Assembly (NCBI GenBank): GCA_024291935.2
Contig: CM044308.1
Coordinates: 123,406,501 to 123,470,500 of the forward strand
Length of the DNA: 64,000 bases
Source of the DNA: Okapia johnstoni
Lineage: Eukaryota > Chordata > Mammalia > Artiodactyla > Giraffidae
Direction of reading: 5' to 3'
A program made the position numbers and the translations under genes. Position 1 is the stretch's first letter, and each line of letters begins with the position of its first letter. Shown one piece after another: positions 1-10,730 of the stretch. A model generated the notes under the pieces. It was given only the letters and a program-made list of their open reading frames with translations, did not search any database and was not told the DNA's origin.

Positions 1-1800
1 ACGGAGCAGGAGTGCTCTCGGCGGCTGCTGCTTAAAGACCTGGCCAGTCGCCTATTACCTGCGCCTGGGGGAAATGCACTGGAATGGTTCAACAAAGCCC
101 CGGGAGAGAAATAAACCACGGTACTGGAGAAGCCCTCTGTCAAACTACAGTTAGAAGACTAGAAACCAACTTCTTTTTGTTGACGAGGACCAGAAATGAA
201 GTAGGTGGTCCTTTCGGATGATTCCAAGTGACTGTCTAGGCTGAAAGGAAGCGATGCTTAGAAATAAGGCACAGAACTACAGAAATCTCACACTGCAAAA
301 AGCTCAGAAAAATCAAACATGTTCTGAGGCCTAAGTCTACTTAGTGTTTTTCACAGAAAAACCAACAAAGATACCAGCCTCTGCTGAAATTATCTGAGTC
401 AAATACAGAAACTGCTATTGCATTGACTACAACTTTTTGACAGGAAAGTTTCTTGAGGTTTTTCAATCGATTAAGGATACCCAAGTCAACATTTTCAAGA
501 TTCATCTTTTGCTCTTTGTTTAGCAAACTGAAGTGATAATATTCATACCACCAACTAATAAACTAATTTTTCAATTGGCATATCTTTGGGTGCCCCACAT
601 ACTTCTAAAGAAAGAATCTGAGAGTGAGATGGGGGGTAGTTGGGGGTGGTGAGGAACGAAGACTAATGAGGCTGAAGGGTATTAAACAGGCTAGAACAGC
701 TTCCAAGAGCAGTTACTTCTCTACAGGAGACAGCAATATTTTAAATCTACTAATACTGATGACTAAAACAAGGAATTTAATCATTTTACAACATGGTTAA
801 CCTCTCTCTATAAAGCTCTCTCCAACAGATTTTGCATCATTTCCAGGTTGCCCATAACCTTTTGAACCAGATAACCATTACAAATTCTCCACTGATCTTT
901 TATCATGCAAGAATGAAATAACAAAGAGAAAAGTTTATTTTTAGACTTGCAAAATCCTGTGTTTATTCTTCTAAAACAGAAATCAAACAACTGAACCTGC
1001 TTTGTTTGGACTTCAGTAAACCTCTTCTCTCCTAATCTTGAGGCCCCAACCTCTGCCAGAAGGAAAAGAAAAAGTGCTCCATGCCACGCTGGAAAGTTAA
1101 AACACCTGGCCTCCCCTGGCCTTCTGCTCAGGCACATCTGAGCCTCCTGCTGGTCAAGGTTCACACTGCCGGAGTCCCATCATATGACACCTGCCTTGTG
1201 GCCCCAAGAGGCCAAGGCTGTCCACCCGCGTTCACATTGAAACTGGCTCCATGTTTGAACTACAAACTTCTGCGTGTAATGTTTAAACAGAAATGCTTAA
1301 CTGCAAGTTCACTCATTACTTAACTAGCATTAAACACTAAATGGAAATGGGTGTGTAATTCCCTACAACATTAAGCCCTTGGAAAACCCTACTCCAGCAA
1401 TGTAACTTTTCAATCACACGGCCACCACAATTGGAAAAATATGAGATAATTTTAAATGTAGGAAAGCCCTTCCTGCAGTGTGAATATACAAAAATCAGCG
1501 GAGAAGTAATAAGCAGGCATTTCTGCTGGCAAATTCCTCAGGTAAATTTTTTTTAATGAAACTGATCAATCGTAGTTAACAATGCTGCTACTGCAAGCAG
1601 AAAAAAGCCCTACAATCAATCCTGTCACTTTAATTAAACTAAGATTTTATTCATTCCAGTTCATAAAACTGGTCAACTCAAACCACTGCTTTCAAAAGAC
1701 AAGCATATTGTCTTGCATATTGCAAACTTGCATATTGACCCTAATAATTAACAAAATAAGCATAGAAATTGATTGTAAGTAAATGCTGGTCCTAGACCCT

Positions 1801-1915
1801 ACGGAAACATGTGGCAGGTTAACATCAATTAACTTTTATGGACCATCCCTATGTGCTGGAGTCAGAGGGATAAATAAGACCCTAAAGGAGTTCACAGCTG
1901 ACAAGGAAAAGTAGC
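1801..1915. mobile_element. Weak ancient mammalian repeat
   Basis: Resembles a common old mammalian repeat with wording like 'atgtgctggagtcagag', 'gataaataagaccc' and 'aaggagttcacag'. Related wording appears again near 11105-11230 and 60275-60400. I cannot name the family from sequence alone. Confidence 0.35.
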
Positions 1916-1924
1916 AATGGAAAT

Positions 1925-2180
1925 AATCAAGCAACTTACAAACTTACTCAGATTTCAAAATTCACCTCAGATGTCTTTTGCGAAATATCCTGCTTCCTTA
2001 TTTCTCCAAGCAAGCAGTCAGTCCCTCCTTTATGCCCTACCAGTACTCACTCATCACATCCTATAGAATCAGTTACTTAAACTTGGGAAGCCCTTGAGGG
2101 CAAGGACCATTTTATTCATTTCTAAAAGCAAAAACCTAGCACAATTCTTGGGAAAGAATAGGCCTTTAGATTTTGTTGCA
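1925..2180 (+). mobile_element. L2-like LINE 3' end
   Basis: The order 'cccttgagggcaaggacc', 'tttattcatttct', 'aacctagcacaattcttggg' follows the typical 3' end of an L2 element (stop-and-start wording of 'cttgagggcagggacc ... agcacagtgcctgg'). It is heavily mutated and 5'-truncated. It lies in STK39 intron 1. Confidence 0.5.
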
Positions 2181-3935
2181 GAAATAAAAACTATGGAATA
2201 CATGCTGTGAGCCGTGTAAAAAAAAGGAGCAGAAGCAGCCACCATACTTGGCCTTGGAAGAAGCAGAAGGCTTCTCAAGAACATTCATCGCAAGCTGAGT
2301 GAGATTAACTACAAAGATGTGCACTTAGAGAAGAGCCTGTGAAAGACAGCAAGGAATGGAAGGCCAGGTGTATCCCCGGACAGCTGACTATTCAGTGTGC
2401 AATCAGTGCAATCAGAATATGGGTGGGGGAAGTAGGTTGAGAGCAGACAGGAAAACTGGGAAGATGAAGGGGCTTAGCTAGCAGGTGAAAGGAGTTTTCA
2501 CTGAACAGGCTTGAAAAACCCCTTGAAGATACATAATTCAAGCAGTGACAGAAAGACATACCCCATGAGTCTTTGGCAAAAAGTTATAAAAGCCTGGGTT
2601 TTCGAAGAATTTTATGTAGAGATGCCTATTTAAGGTTATTTGGAGCTTTCATATCCTAGGTTACAGTTCTGCCCATCATTTGTCTCTTTATTTCAGTCTC
2701 TGCTATGTTCCATTCCTACAGTAGCAGGTGATAAAGGGTAAACACCTAATGAAATTCTTATCACCGGTTTTCATTTTTTAAAGGAGGGGAGGGAGGGCCG
2801 CATTCTTTCTAATGAAAAGAAGGGGAAAAAAGTTTGAAATAAATATCCTGAATTCCTTTATCATGTACTTAAACATCAAGATATGTGAAGGCAGCATCCC
2901 ATCCCACCGCCAATAACAAGGGCCCACTTATTCTGAAGGGTGCCCTAACTGGGTTTAATAAGCCTCTCAGACGAGATGATCCAACAAGGGTCAACAGAAA
3001 TCTGGTCCTTCACGTGCTTGGCCCAGGGAAAAGTAACGGCGGCTTCCTGCCATTCGACTTTGCCAGGTTTTTCAAAATCTAAGATAAGGGGATATTTGTG
3101 AGCCAACTAGAAGGCACCGAGAAGCAAGCAGCAGGTCACCGAGAGCCTCGGCTTTCACTCATGCAGTTCGGCCCTGTACCAGAGGGGAAGCATCGGCCCA
3201 GGACAGGGCAGGAGGCCAGGGCGCCTTCTTTCTCCGGGCGACCGGGCTGGGCAGCAGGCGGCGCGCCCGGGCACCGAGAGGCGGGTACCCGGGCGCGCCG
3301 AGCGGCGCGGAAAGCCACGCTGCAAGGCGGGCGTGGAGCTGGGGTTGTCAGGGAGGGAGGCCAGCATCCTCCCTGGCCTCAGGAAAGAACCTGGGGCCCC
3401 GGAACTCCTACGTAGCCCGGTTACCTATGGCGAGAGGTTGCTGATGGGAGGCAGAGGTGCGGAGCTAGAGACCAGAGGCGCGGCTGCGCCGGTAGAGTCC
3501 CCCAGGACGCGGCCCCCCGGCGCGGCGCGGGGGCGCTGGAAGACCAGGGCGGCGCCCCCGCAACCCCACCCCGACCGCGGCTGCCTGCTCGCTCGGCCAC
3601 CGACCACAGGCTGCGGGCCCGGCACGCGGGGAGGAGGGAGATGCTGCGGCGCTGCCGGGTCCCCAGTTCCGCCGCCCCAACGATCGGGGAGATAAAAGTT
3701 TGCAGCATGCGGCTCGTCTGCAGTGCGAGTCACATCCGCCGCGCCACCTCCTGCAGCACCCGCGCTCACCGAACGAATGAAAACAAAACAAAACAAAAAA
3801 AATGTTGAAGCCGGTAGGCCCAGAAGCCGACCGCTCTGCCTCCAGGGCGTACATGCAGACAAGCCCAGCATCCCGCGTCCCCTGCCGCGCCTCCCGCCTG
3901 GCCTGGACCGGCCCCGCCGCGCCCGCCGCACTGAC

Positions 3936-4122
3936 CGATAACCTCCTGCAGCTCGTACGCGTCCCTGCAGATGGGCCAGCCGATCGACTGCGCGGCCGGG
4001 GCCGTGGCCACGGGAGCCACCGGGGCCGGCGCTGCTGTCGCTGTCGCCGGGGCCGCCGCTGTCACCGGGGCCGCCTGCTGGGGCTGCTGGACGTGCACGG
4101 GCGAGCCGCTCGGCTCCGCCAT
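3936..4122 (-). CDS. STK39: STK39 (SPAK) coding exon 1
   Basis: This exon encodes 62 codons plus one base of the Ste20-related proline/alanine-rich kinase. The kinase is activated by WNK kinases and phosphorylates cation-chloride cotransporters such as NKCC1, NCC and KCCs. The translation starts [16 protein letters not shown], continues through an Ala/Pro/Thr/Val-rich stretch (residues about 17-44, the PAPA box), and ends [15 protein letters not shown], the entry to the kinase domain just before the glycine-rich loop. The ATG (4122-4120) has A at -3 and G at +4. The reading frame stops matching the family after ...VIG, exactly where a donor GTCAGT occurs (3935-3930). The split Gly codon (G|G..) agrees with the family continuing as a Gly-Ser-Gly-Ala loop. 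The catalytic domain, activation loop and C-terminal RFxV-binding domain lie in exons outside the window. The PAPA box looks somewhat shorter than I recall for human. Overlapping long ORFs on both strands are GC-rich shadows. Confidence 0.92.
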
Positions 4123-4275
4123 GATGCTGCCGGAGGAGACCGGGAGGACGCGCCGGCCGGCGGACGACCTTCCACTTGAAACTTCCCTTCCCTCGCCGCA
4201 GACACCTCTCGGCCGGCGCACGCCCTCCCCGCCCGCCGCCGCTGCCGCTGCCGCCGCCGCCGGAGCCAGCCACGA
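4123..4275 (-). other. STK39: Presumed STK39 5' UTR with CCG/CTG-type repeats
   Basis: Immediately upstream of the ATG the sequence is very GC-rich and holds an imperfect trinucleotide run (GCC/GCT units on the plus strand) at about 4229-4262. The frame is open upstream of the ATG for at least 33 codons, with a GTG at 4221-4219 but no in-frame ATG there. The upper limit of the transcript is not determined by the sequence. Confidence 0.5.
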
Positions 4276-4620
4276 GGGGAGGGAGCGAGGGAGGCCGAGC
4301 CGGGCGGAGGGAGGAGGCAGAGCCGGCGGAGGCGGGGAGGGGAGGAGGCGGCCCGGTCGCCGCGCTCGCCGCGCAGCCCGAGCCTCACGCGCGCAGTTCT
4401 CTGCCTCCGCGAGGGGAACCGCCGCCCCGCCGCCCCCTCCCGCCTAACTCGCTGCCGGGAAGTTTCCACCAGAGGGGAGTGAGGCCGGGTTGGGCTGGCT
4501 TTCGGGACCCGCGTCCCTCGCCCCCTCACTCCTTGCTTTCGCTGAGCCTTCGCCCCAGACAATCGGGCTCTCCGGAAGATGTCCCTTGGGGACCCCGAGG
4601 GCGGGGTCGTTGAACCGCCG

Positions 4621-6606
4621 CCAGGTTCTCAGATTCAGAAAGTCTCCTCAACTAAAGAGAACCTGAAGTTCATTTACAAGTTAGCGAGTGAGCCACCTAC
4701 ACGCTGGCCGTTTGCAGGGCGCCGGTTAAAAAATAACCCGAGTTGTAACTTTCCGGTGCCCTACCTGCCAATAACCCTTTCCCCACCTTGCCTAATCTAA
4801 TCGCAGAACTTGTGGTTTTTTTCTTAGTGAAACGTGATGCTTTAGGTCGCTGGCTGTTCACAGACTTCATTAGTTCCAAGCCGCTTGGATCCCAGGGAGG
4901 TGATGTAAGGGCCTAAGAAGTTAGAATAAGTGTAAGAGATTTGAACTCTAAATCTCAAATTTTAGATCCTTAATAACAAAGCCACGCTAACCCGATAGGT
5001 CAACAGATAGCAGGCATTTCTTTTACAGAGCATAACTGGGTGTCAAAGAATGTACCGCAGCACAAGCTGCGTTGAAAACTTAATTGCTGCTTTTTCAACG
5101 CTCCTAAAATTACCTCATCCTTAAAACTGCTCTGGTATAACCATAGGTCTTCCTAATTATAGGTGTCATATTTAACACTGAATGTTCTCTGTGTTCCCCT
5201 GGTAGAGATGACCGCGATTGCACCATCCTTTTCTTAAGCTGAAACGGTGCAGTGACCCAATGGTCCTAATGGTCATTTGGCCAAAATTATAGTGTGTAGT
5301 TGTGATGAAGACTATTGGATAAGAAAAAGGAGCTTTCTTTTTTTTTCTTAAGAAAACTCAGATCGTGATACTTTGTCTCCTCTGTTTACATATAAAAATC
5401 TCCTTAAATCTTTTTAAAAGATAATTCAGATGAAACCCAGAAATTCATTAGGAGAAATGTTACAAGTTCTAATCAAAATATTGATGGAAACTGAACATGA
5501 ATATGCTTAGTCTCTCACAGCATGATCCAACAGTTGGGGTAAAGCAGCTTCGGTGCTTTGGTCTACACACAAAACTGTATGCTGAACAAAGAAGCTGTAC
5601 ATTGTTTTATGCAGGGATGTTCCAAAACGGTGTGTTGATTTTAATGTCTTTCAGGAAACAGACAATTTCATGAACAATTAAATTCTAGCCTTTGATGTTT
5701 TAAGCAGGGGAATAAGAGGGAACAGGAATGCTCTAACTGCTCATCTCTTCAAGTGCTGTTCCCTACCTGAAGAACTTTTAAGGACTGTTTTTAAGGGAAA
5801 AGAAAAATGCTTAAATGGATATGAATTCCATTTTATCGTATGAATTTTTATTTTGACTTTCAAACCATGAAGGCCAGGAAACCCTGAAGGCCAGGAAAGT
5901 TCTTGGAACTTAATAAGAAAATATAATGCTGTCAAGACTAATAACACAGATTTGAATGAAACGCATATTGTTTAGTTTCTCACAAAGAACAAGATATACT
6001 AGATATCTGTACCGAGCTGACTACTTTCCAAATGGCTCCCAGGAATACGACTTGAAACAACTGATGACTCAAGGCAGACCCATCACTATTACCAGTAAAT
6101 CAGTCTGAAGAAGAACGTTTGCTATCAGTGGCCTTTGGCATCATTTTTATACAGGAAGAACAGAGCATGATTTATATTTTTAACTTACAGAGAAGCACTG
6201 GATTAGAATTTTAAGTTAATGTTTCCATAAACAACTGAGTAAAGTGGCACTTAAAACTTGGAAATGTGTGTATTTAAAAAGTATTCAACTGATACACAAT
6301 TTTCCCTCAAATCTCATTTCTAAATTTAAACTGAAAGATGACAGGGGAGGAAGCCTTTAAAATATAAACAAGGTTCACTTCAATATATAAAAAATACATT
6401 CAGTCAGAGACTGTAAAACATTACAAAAAAATAAAGAGGCTAAATTTTGTTAAGTGTTTATATCTACCTCAGTATATGTCAGGGCATCTTCAGCACTTTA
6501 AATATTTTGTGCCAGCTATTCTCTGTGTTGTAGAGGTCTGTTCTGGCCTCAACTCGCTAGATGCAGAAGCACCCTCACTCTCAAGTCATGACTCTCAAAA
6601 AGATCT
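4621..6606. other. STK39 5' flank, no recognised feature
   Basis: AT-rich single-copy-looking DNA upstream of the CpG island. I found no exon, tRNA or clear interspersed repeat. Proximal regulatory elements of STK39 could lie here, but nothing in the sequence singles one out. Confidence 0.5.
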
Positions 6607-6801
6607 TCTCTCAATTGTTCCCGACTCTTTTGCAACCCGATGGACTGTAGCCAGCCAGGCTTCTCTGTCCATAGGATTTCCCAGGCAAGAATACTGGGGT
6701 AGGTTGCCATTTCCTTCTCCAGGGGATCTTCCTGTCCCTACCCAGGGATCAAACCTACAGTTGCAGGTGAATGCTTTTATCTCTGAGCCCTCAGGGAAGC
6801 C
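6607..6801 (-). mobile_element. Bov-tA SINE
   Basis: Reads in reverse from the tRNA-Glu-like head ('cagggaagccc' at the right end) through 'caagaatactggggtaggt' to the BovA body. Near-perfect 11-bp target duplications flank it: caaaaagatct at 6596-6606 and caaaaaggtct at 6802-6812. Confidence 0.92.
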
Positions 6802-6956
6802 CAAAAAGGTCTCCAGACATAGCCAAATGTCCTCTGAAGACCAAATCACTGCTTTAGGGAAACTGAATATACAAAATTATCCTTTTATAAACAAATAATT
6901 GCAGTAGTTATTTGCTTCACAAAGAACTTATATAAGATTTAGTTATTCATAAAACC

Positions 6957-7550
6957 TGAAGAAGATCAGAATATGCTACCCCAACATGTGCCACTTTAGC
7001 ACAAGAATTATTTTGAGCTGAAAGCAATTAAGAAACAATAGACACAGGAAAAGATCGCTTTCTTCCCCCAATCTGCCTAAAAGCAGGACATAAATTTCCC
7101 TTTTGTAAATGAAATTCCCATTTATAAAGGAAATCTCCATTTGCAGAGGTGCCCCCTCTGCCATACCAGGAAGAGAAGAACAACTTTTATCATGGAGATG
7201 GTGTTGAGATGAGTCTGCATAAACAGTTTCTTGTCTACCATTTGTTTCTCCCATACATTTCCTAGTTACCTACCTACAACTTGCCCCCAACACCAGAAGC
7301 CCAAACTCTCTTTTCCTTGTCTAGTCACTTCCCCATAATTTATCACCCTTTGTTAAAATGGTATATAAGTTCCCAATTCTAACCACCTCTTTTCACTCAA
7401 TAACCACTGAGTATTCCTGCACAACTGTGCATTTCACATGCAAATAAACTTTGTTTTTTTCCTCTTGCTAATCTGTCTTTTGTCAGTTTAATTCACAGGC
7501 CTCCAGTTATTAAACTTGAGAAGTTAGAGGAAAGATTTTCCTCCTGTACA
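6957..7550 (+). mobile_element. Solo LTR of an endogenous retrovirus, copy A
   Basis: About 594 bp starting TG and ending CA (tgaagaagatcag ... ttttcctcctgtaca). A TATA-like gtatataag lies at 7361-7369 and AATAAA at 7443-7448, followed by a T-rich stretch, which fits a U3-R-U5 layout. No internal gag/pol sequence is attached on either side, so it is a solo LTR. The LTR at 23712-24303 is the same family in opposite orientation. The class (ERV1-like) is my inference. Confidence 0.75.
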
Positions 7551-7828
7551 ACCTTTAGAATACCTAAAAGATGTGTAGTGTAATGGCCAAGACCTTGAAG
7601 AAAGAATATGCCAGATTCAAATCTTACCATTACCATCCTTTTTTTTATAATGTCCAACTTTGGACTGACTTTAACTCTCCCAGTCTCTGTGTCCTCATTT
7701 ACAAAAGTAACTTCGTAACTTTGACATGGGTTGTTAAAACATGATTTATATGTAAAAAATTTAACGTAAGGGCTGACACATAGCAAATATTCAATAAAAT
7801 GAAAACCCTCAACAGCATCATCATCATT

Positions 7829-7950
7829 TTTTTTTTTTTTTTGGCCTCACAGCATAGAATGCAGGATCTTAGTTCCCTGACCAGGGATCAAACCCTTGCG
7901 CCCTGCAGTGGAAGCGCAGAGTCTTAACCAATGGACTGCCAGGGAAGTGC
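7829..7950 (-). mobile_element. CHR-2-type SINE
   Basis: Short artiodactyl tRNA-derived SINE in reverse: T-rich tail, then 'ggcctcacagcat', 'aggatcttagttccctgacc', 'tggactgccagggaagtg'. Perfect 13-bp duplications catcatcatcatt flank it at 7816-7828 and 7951-7963. Confidence 0.85.
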
Positions 7951-8040
7951 CATCATCATCATTATTCTTACCTGCCAAGATTCGTAATAAAACATAGAAG
8001 AGAAAGATTTACAATGACAACCATGAACTGTACAGAATTC

Positions 8041-8255
8041 TCTGTGTGTGTGTTAGTCGCTCAGTCATGTCCTACTCTTTGCAACTCCATGGAGTGTAGC
8101 CCATCAGGATCCTCTATCCATGGGATTCTGTAGGCAAGAATACTGGAATGGGTTGCCATTTTCTTCTCCAGGGGATCTTCCCAACCCAGGGATTGAACCT
8201 GTGTCTCCTGCATTATAGGCAGATTTTTTGCCATTTGAGCCACCAGGGAAGACCA
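8041..8255 (-). mobile_element. Bov-tA SINE
   Basis: Reverse Bov-tA beginning with a short GT run, then 'ttagtcgctcagtcatgtcc', 'ggcaagaatactggaatggg', and ending 'gagccaccagggaagacc'. The tRNA-derived head is at the right end. Confidence 0.9.
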
Positions 8256-8269
8256 AAAGCATTCTGAGG

Positions 8270-8366
8270 GCAGACATTTTTGTTCCTTTGGTTCATTGCT
8301 GTATCTCAGTGCCTGGAATAACATCTGGCACAGAACATACTCAGTAAATATTTGTTGAATGAATAT
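8270..8366 (+). mobile_element. L2 LINE 3' end
   Basis: Contains the typical terminal wording 'cagtgcctggaataaca' and 'cagtaaatatttgttgaatg', a diagnostic L2 end. It is short and diverged. Confidence 0.6.
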
Positions 8367-8407
8367 AACACTTTCAAAATGGATAAAAACATGCTTTTAA
8401 GCATCAG

Positions 8408-8610
8408 AATGAGTCAGCCATGTCAAGGGTGGATTGGATGGGAGGAAACTGGAGGCGGAGAGACCTATTTGGAAGCCACTGAAATAGTCAAGTTAGAGAA
8501 ATGTGTATGTGAATAAAGTCATGATATTGAGGATAATGATGAGGGGGTAGATTTAAGAATTATTTAAGGAACAGAAAAATGGAACTTGATGACAGATGAG
8601 ATTCCTTTAA
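8408..8610. mobile_element. Ancient mammalian repeat, family not named
   Basis: The order 'ggattggatgggaggaaact', 'ggagagacctatttggaagc', 'actgaaatagtcaagttaga' matches an old repeat found throughout mammalian genomes, whose 5' wording also appears near 60950-61110. I do not recall its family name with certainty. Confidence 0.4.
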
Positions 8611-9221
8611 AAGTAAAATTTCCCAAATGCATTAAAAACGTAGATGTACACAAGTACAATTTCTAAAGTGTTTTAGAAATACTTCTTTTGAAGGAATGAG
8701 AGGCTCTCTTGATTGACAGATGGTCTTTCCCCCATGGCTAACATATCTTCTATTGCAAAGTCACTTCTATTGCATGGTAGGCAAAAGCCAGATATTCTTG
8801 GGTATGAAGAATATCTATCACCATATTTCCCACCTCCAACTCTTTTATAATTCCAGTTTTAGTAACTATGTTTGAGGGGAAAGTTGTAAAATAGTTGAAT
8901 TTTTATTTCATCAATTGCTTCCAAAGATAGAGATCCAATGTTTTTTGAGTTAGGGTGATGGCAGGGCATAGTAGCAAAGTTTAAGTCTATAATAACTGGA
9001 TTTACATACTTGATCTGTACTTACCAGCTGGTGGCTTAGACCCTGTAAGCTTCTGTTTTTTTCAAAGGGATAATTCTCCCAGAATGACTGGGTTGCAGTA
9101 AAGATGAAATGAGTTGGTATGTGTAATACACCTTACCCACAGGACACTCTTTAGTAGTATAGTAGTGGCTCCAGAATTTCCTCCCAGGAGGGACTCAAGG
9201 GTGATGGTCTCAGGGGGATGT
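8611..9221. other. Intergenic, no recognised feature
   Basis: AT-rich sequence without recognisable exon, RNA gene or named repeat. Confidence 0.5.
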
Positions 9222-9664
9222 GGGTCTTATTGATTGAAATACATCACCCCAAAAGATGTGTCAAAAGCCCAAACCCAATATTTGCAGACCCTTATCTGCA
9301 AATAGGGTCTTGACAAGTTAAGATTAGGTCAAAATAGAGCAGCTGAGCCTATTGCAATGAGTGGCATCCCTACAAGAAGAGGAAATTTGGACCCAGGGAC
9401 ACAGACACACACAGAAAGAATGCCATGTGAGGAGGGAGGCAGAAATTGGAGTGACATGTCAAGGAATGCCAAAGATTGCAAACAGCAACCAGAAGCTAGC
9501 AGAAAGGCATGGAGCAGGTTCTCCTTCAGAGCCTCTAGTAGGAACCAACACTGCTAACACCTTGATTTCGGACTTCTAGCCTACAGGCTGTAAATCAATT
9601 TCTGTTGTTTTACTCCACTCAGTTTGTGGTACTTTGTCACAACAGCCCTAGGGAACTAATACAG
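9222..9664 (+). mobile_element. MaLR LTR (MLT1/MST type)
   Basis: Shows the MaLR order: 'catcaccccaaaagatgtg', 'atccctacaagaagaggaaa', 'cacagacacacacagaaaga', 'cttgatttcggacttctagc', and a 3' end 'agggaactaatacag'. Diverged and without internal sequence, so probably solo. Confidence 0.8.
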
Positions 9665-9796
9665 TGGAATTATGGAATTCATTCTTTAGTCAATTGTGTT
9701 TCATCTGGACCAACTTTAGCAGTGAGCACCAACAGAAATAGTCACTGCTTTGGAGCCATCACTCTACCAAAGCCCTGGACTTTATACTACAACTTA

Positions 9797-10046
9797 GGGG
9801 AGGGGGTGGTTTTGGGTTTTGTTGTTGTTTGGGGGGGGTTGTTTGTTTTATTGTTTGGTTGTTTTGTGTATTTTTTTGGTGTTTCTTGGGGGGTTGGTTG
9901 TTGTTACATTTTGATTGTTTTGTTTGTTTGTTTGTTTTGGCCACACTGGGAGGCATGTGGGATCTTAGTTCACTGAACAGGAATAGAACCCATGCCTCTG
10001 GTATTGGAAGCATGGAGTCTTAACCACTGAACTACCAGGGAAGTCC
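9797..10046 (-). mobile_element. CHR-2-type SINE with expanded G/T-rich tail
   Basis: The body runs 'ggccacactgggaggcatg', 'ggatcttagttcactgaac', 'aactaccagggaagtccc' in reverse. On its left, the usual short A tail (T on this strand) is replaced by about 140 bases of GTTT/GGTT-rich sequence. Long ORFs read through this tract on both strands are artefacts of its composition. Confidence 0.8.
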
Positions 10047-10681
10047 CTATAAATTGTTTTTAATATAATTTTAAGTAGAAAAAAAATAGAGTAAATATCT
10101 AAATGAGTTTTCAGCAGAGATGTCAAATGGCCATTAAAAAAAATGCATTTGAGAACATATGGACCTTGCCAACTTTGAAGACCAAGGCATCCTGTACTTA
10201 GCATACCTGTAGAGCTGTCATGTGCTTGCCACTGACACAGCTGATGTTCTCAAAGTCCAGAGATCCAATTTTATTAGATTAAGGTAATTTAGTGTTAAGG
10301 TGTCGTTGGTTCCTATTTCCCAACTATAAATGGAAAGAAAAGCTTAAATCTATATTAGCTGAATTGTTACAGACAATGCTTTCAAAATTCATGTGATTTA
10401 AGGTGTTAAACTTACATGAATTATAATGTCCAGACATGTGTTTTCATTTATTTTCCAACCCACTATTGAAACTGACTTTCTATTGCATTTTATGTTACAG
10501 ACAAAATTGCAATGGTGACAGTTAATGCCTCCTTAGTTATCACAGAGGTTTCTGACCATGATTGGGCCCTGAAAGAGAGAAGCCCTACTCTCTCTATCCA
10601 CTGGGGAAGACCTCCCTCCGTATTTAGCAAGGCTTGCCCTTTACCAAAACATCTAAAGGCATTATAGTAAATCTGTGTGGC
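10047..10681. other. Intergenic, no recognised feature
   Basis: No recognisable gene or named repeat. The stretch leads into the TG microsatellite. Confidence 0.5.
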
Positions 10682-10728
<47 letters not shown>

Positions 10729-10729
10729 T
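10682..10729 (+). repeat. (TG)n microsatellite
   Basis: A short AT run leads into about 16 TG units, then a TATG interruption and a few further TG units. Likely length-polymorphic. Confidence 0.95.
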
Positions 10730-10730
10730 T

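Larger units (their letters stand above)
1..3935 (-). other. STK39: STK39 intron 1, 5' part (partial)
   Basis: The gene reads on the minus strand, so sequence below the exon 1 donor at 3935-3934 is intron 1 and runs off the window. The part near the exon is GC-rich and belongs to the CpG island; below about 3100 it is ordinary AT-rich DNA. Apart from a mutated L2-like segment near 1925-2180 and a weak old repeat near 1801-1915, I see no exon or recognisable element. Positions 1-1800 and 2181-3100 hold nothing I can name. A short A-rich tract lies at about 3779-3803, just inside the intron. Confidence 0.8.
3180..4620 (-). promoter_or_regulatory. STK39: CpG-island promoter of STK39
   Basis: A sharp rise in G+C and CpG density spans roughly 3180-4620, while flanks on both sides are AT-rich. 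It covers the STK39 start codon, first coding exon, presumed 5' UTR and the start of intron 1. GC-box-like motifs are visible at 4302-4307 and 4599-4607, and an ETS-type CCGGAAG at 4572-4578. No TATA box stands out, as is usual for dispersed CpG-island promoters. The exact start of transcription cannot be fixed by eye. CpG-island promoters often fire in both directions, so a divergent plus-strand transcript is possible but not shown. Confidence 0.8.

Noticed and set aside
3425..4273. 282-codon minus-strand ORF and several 100-170-codon ORFs on both strands over the CpG island
   Set aside because: They overlap the real STK39 exon in other frames. GC-rich DNA has few stop codons, and the translations are low-complexity Arg/Pro/Gly/Ala without a domain.
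4457..4467. NF-kB-like gggaagtttcc in the STK39 promoter
   Set aside because: The 11-base string does not fit the 10-base consensus at all positions. STK39 regulation by NF-kB has been reported in human cells as I recall, but this site alone is not convincing.
8041..8255. Regular SINE spacing along the window as a CRISPR-like or programmed array
   Set aside because: The copies differ in orientation, age and target duplication, and the spacing is irregular; they are independent insertions.
9759..10013. ORFs rich in Thr/Lys/Gln/Asn (minus) or Val/Phe/Gly (plus)
   Set aside because: They are translations of the G/T-rich SINE tail; composition artefacts.
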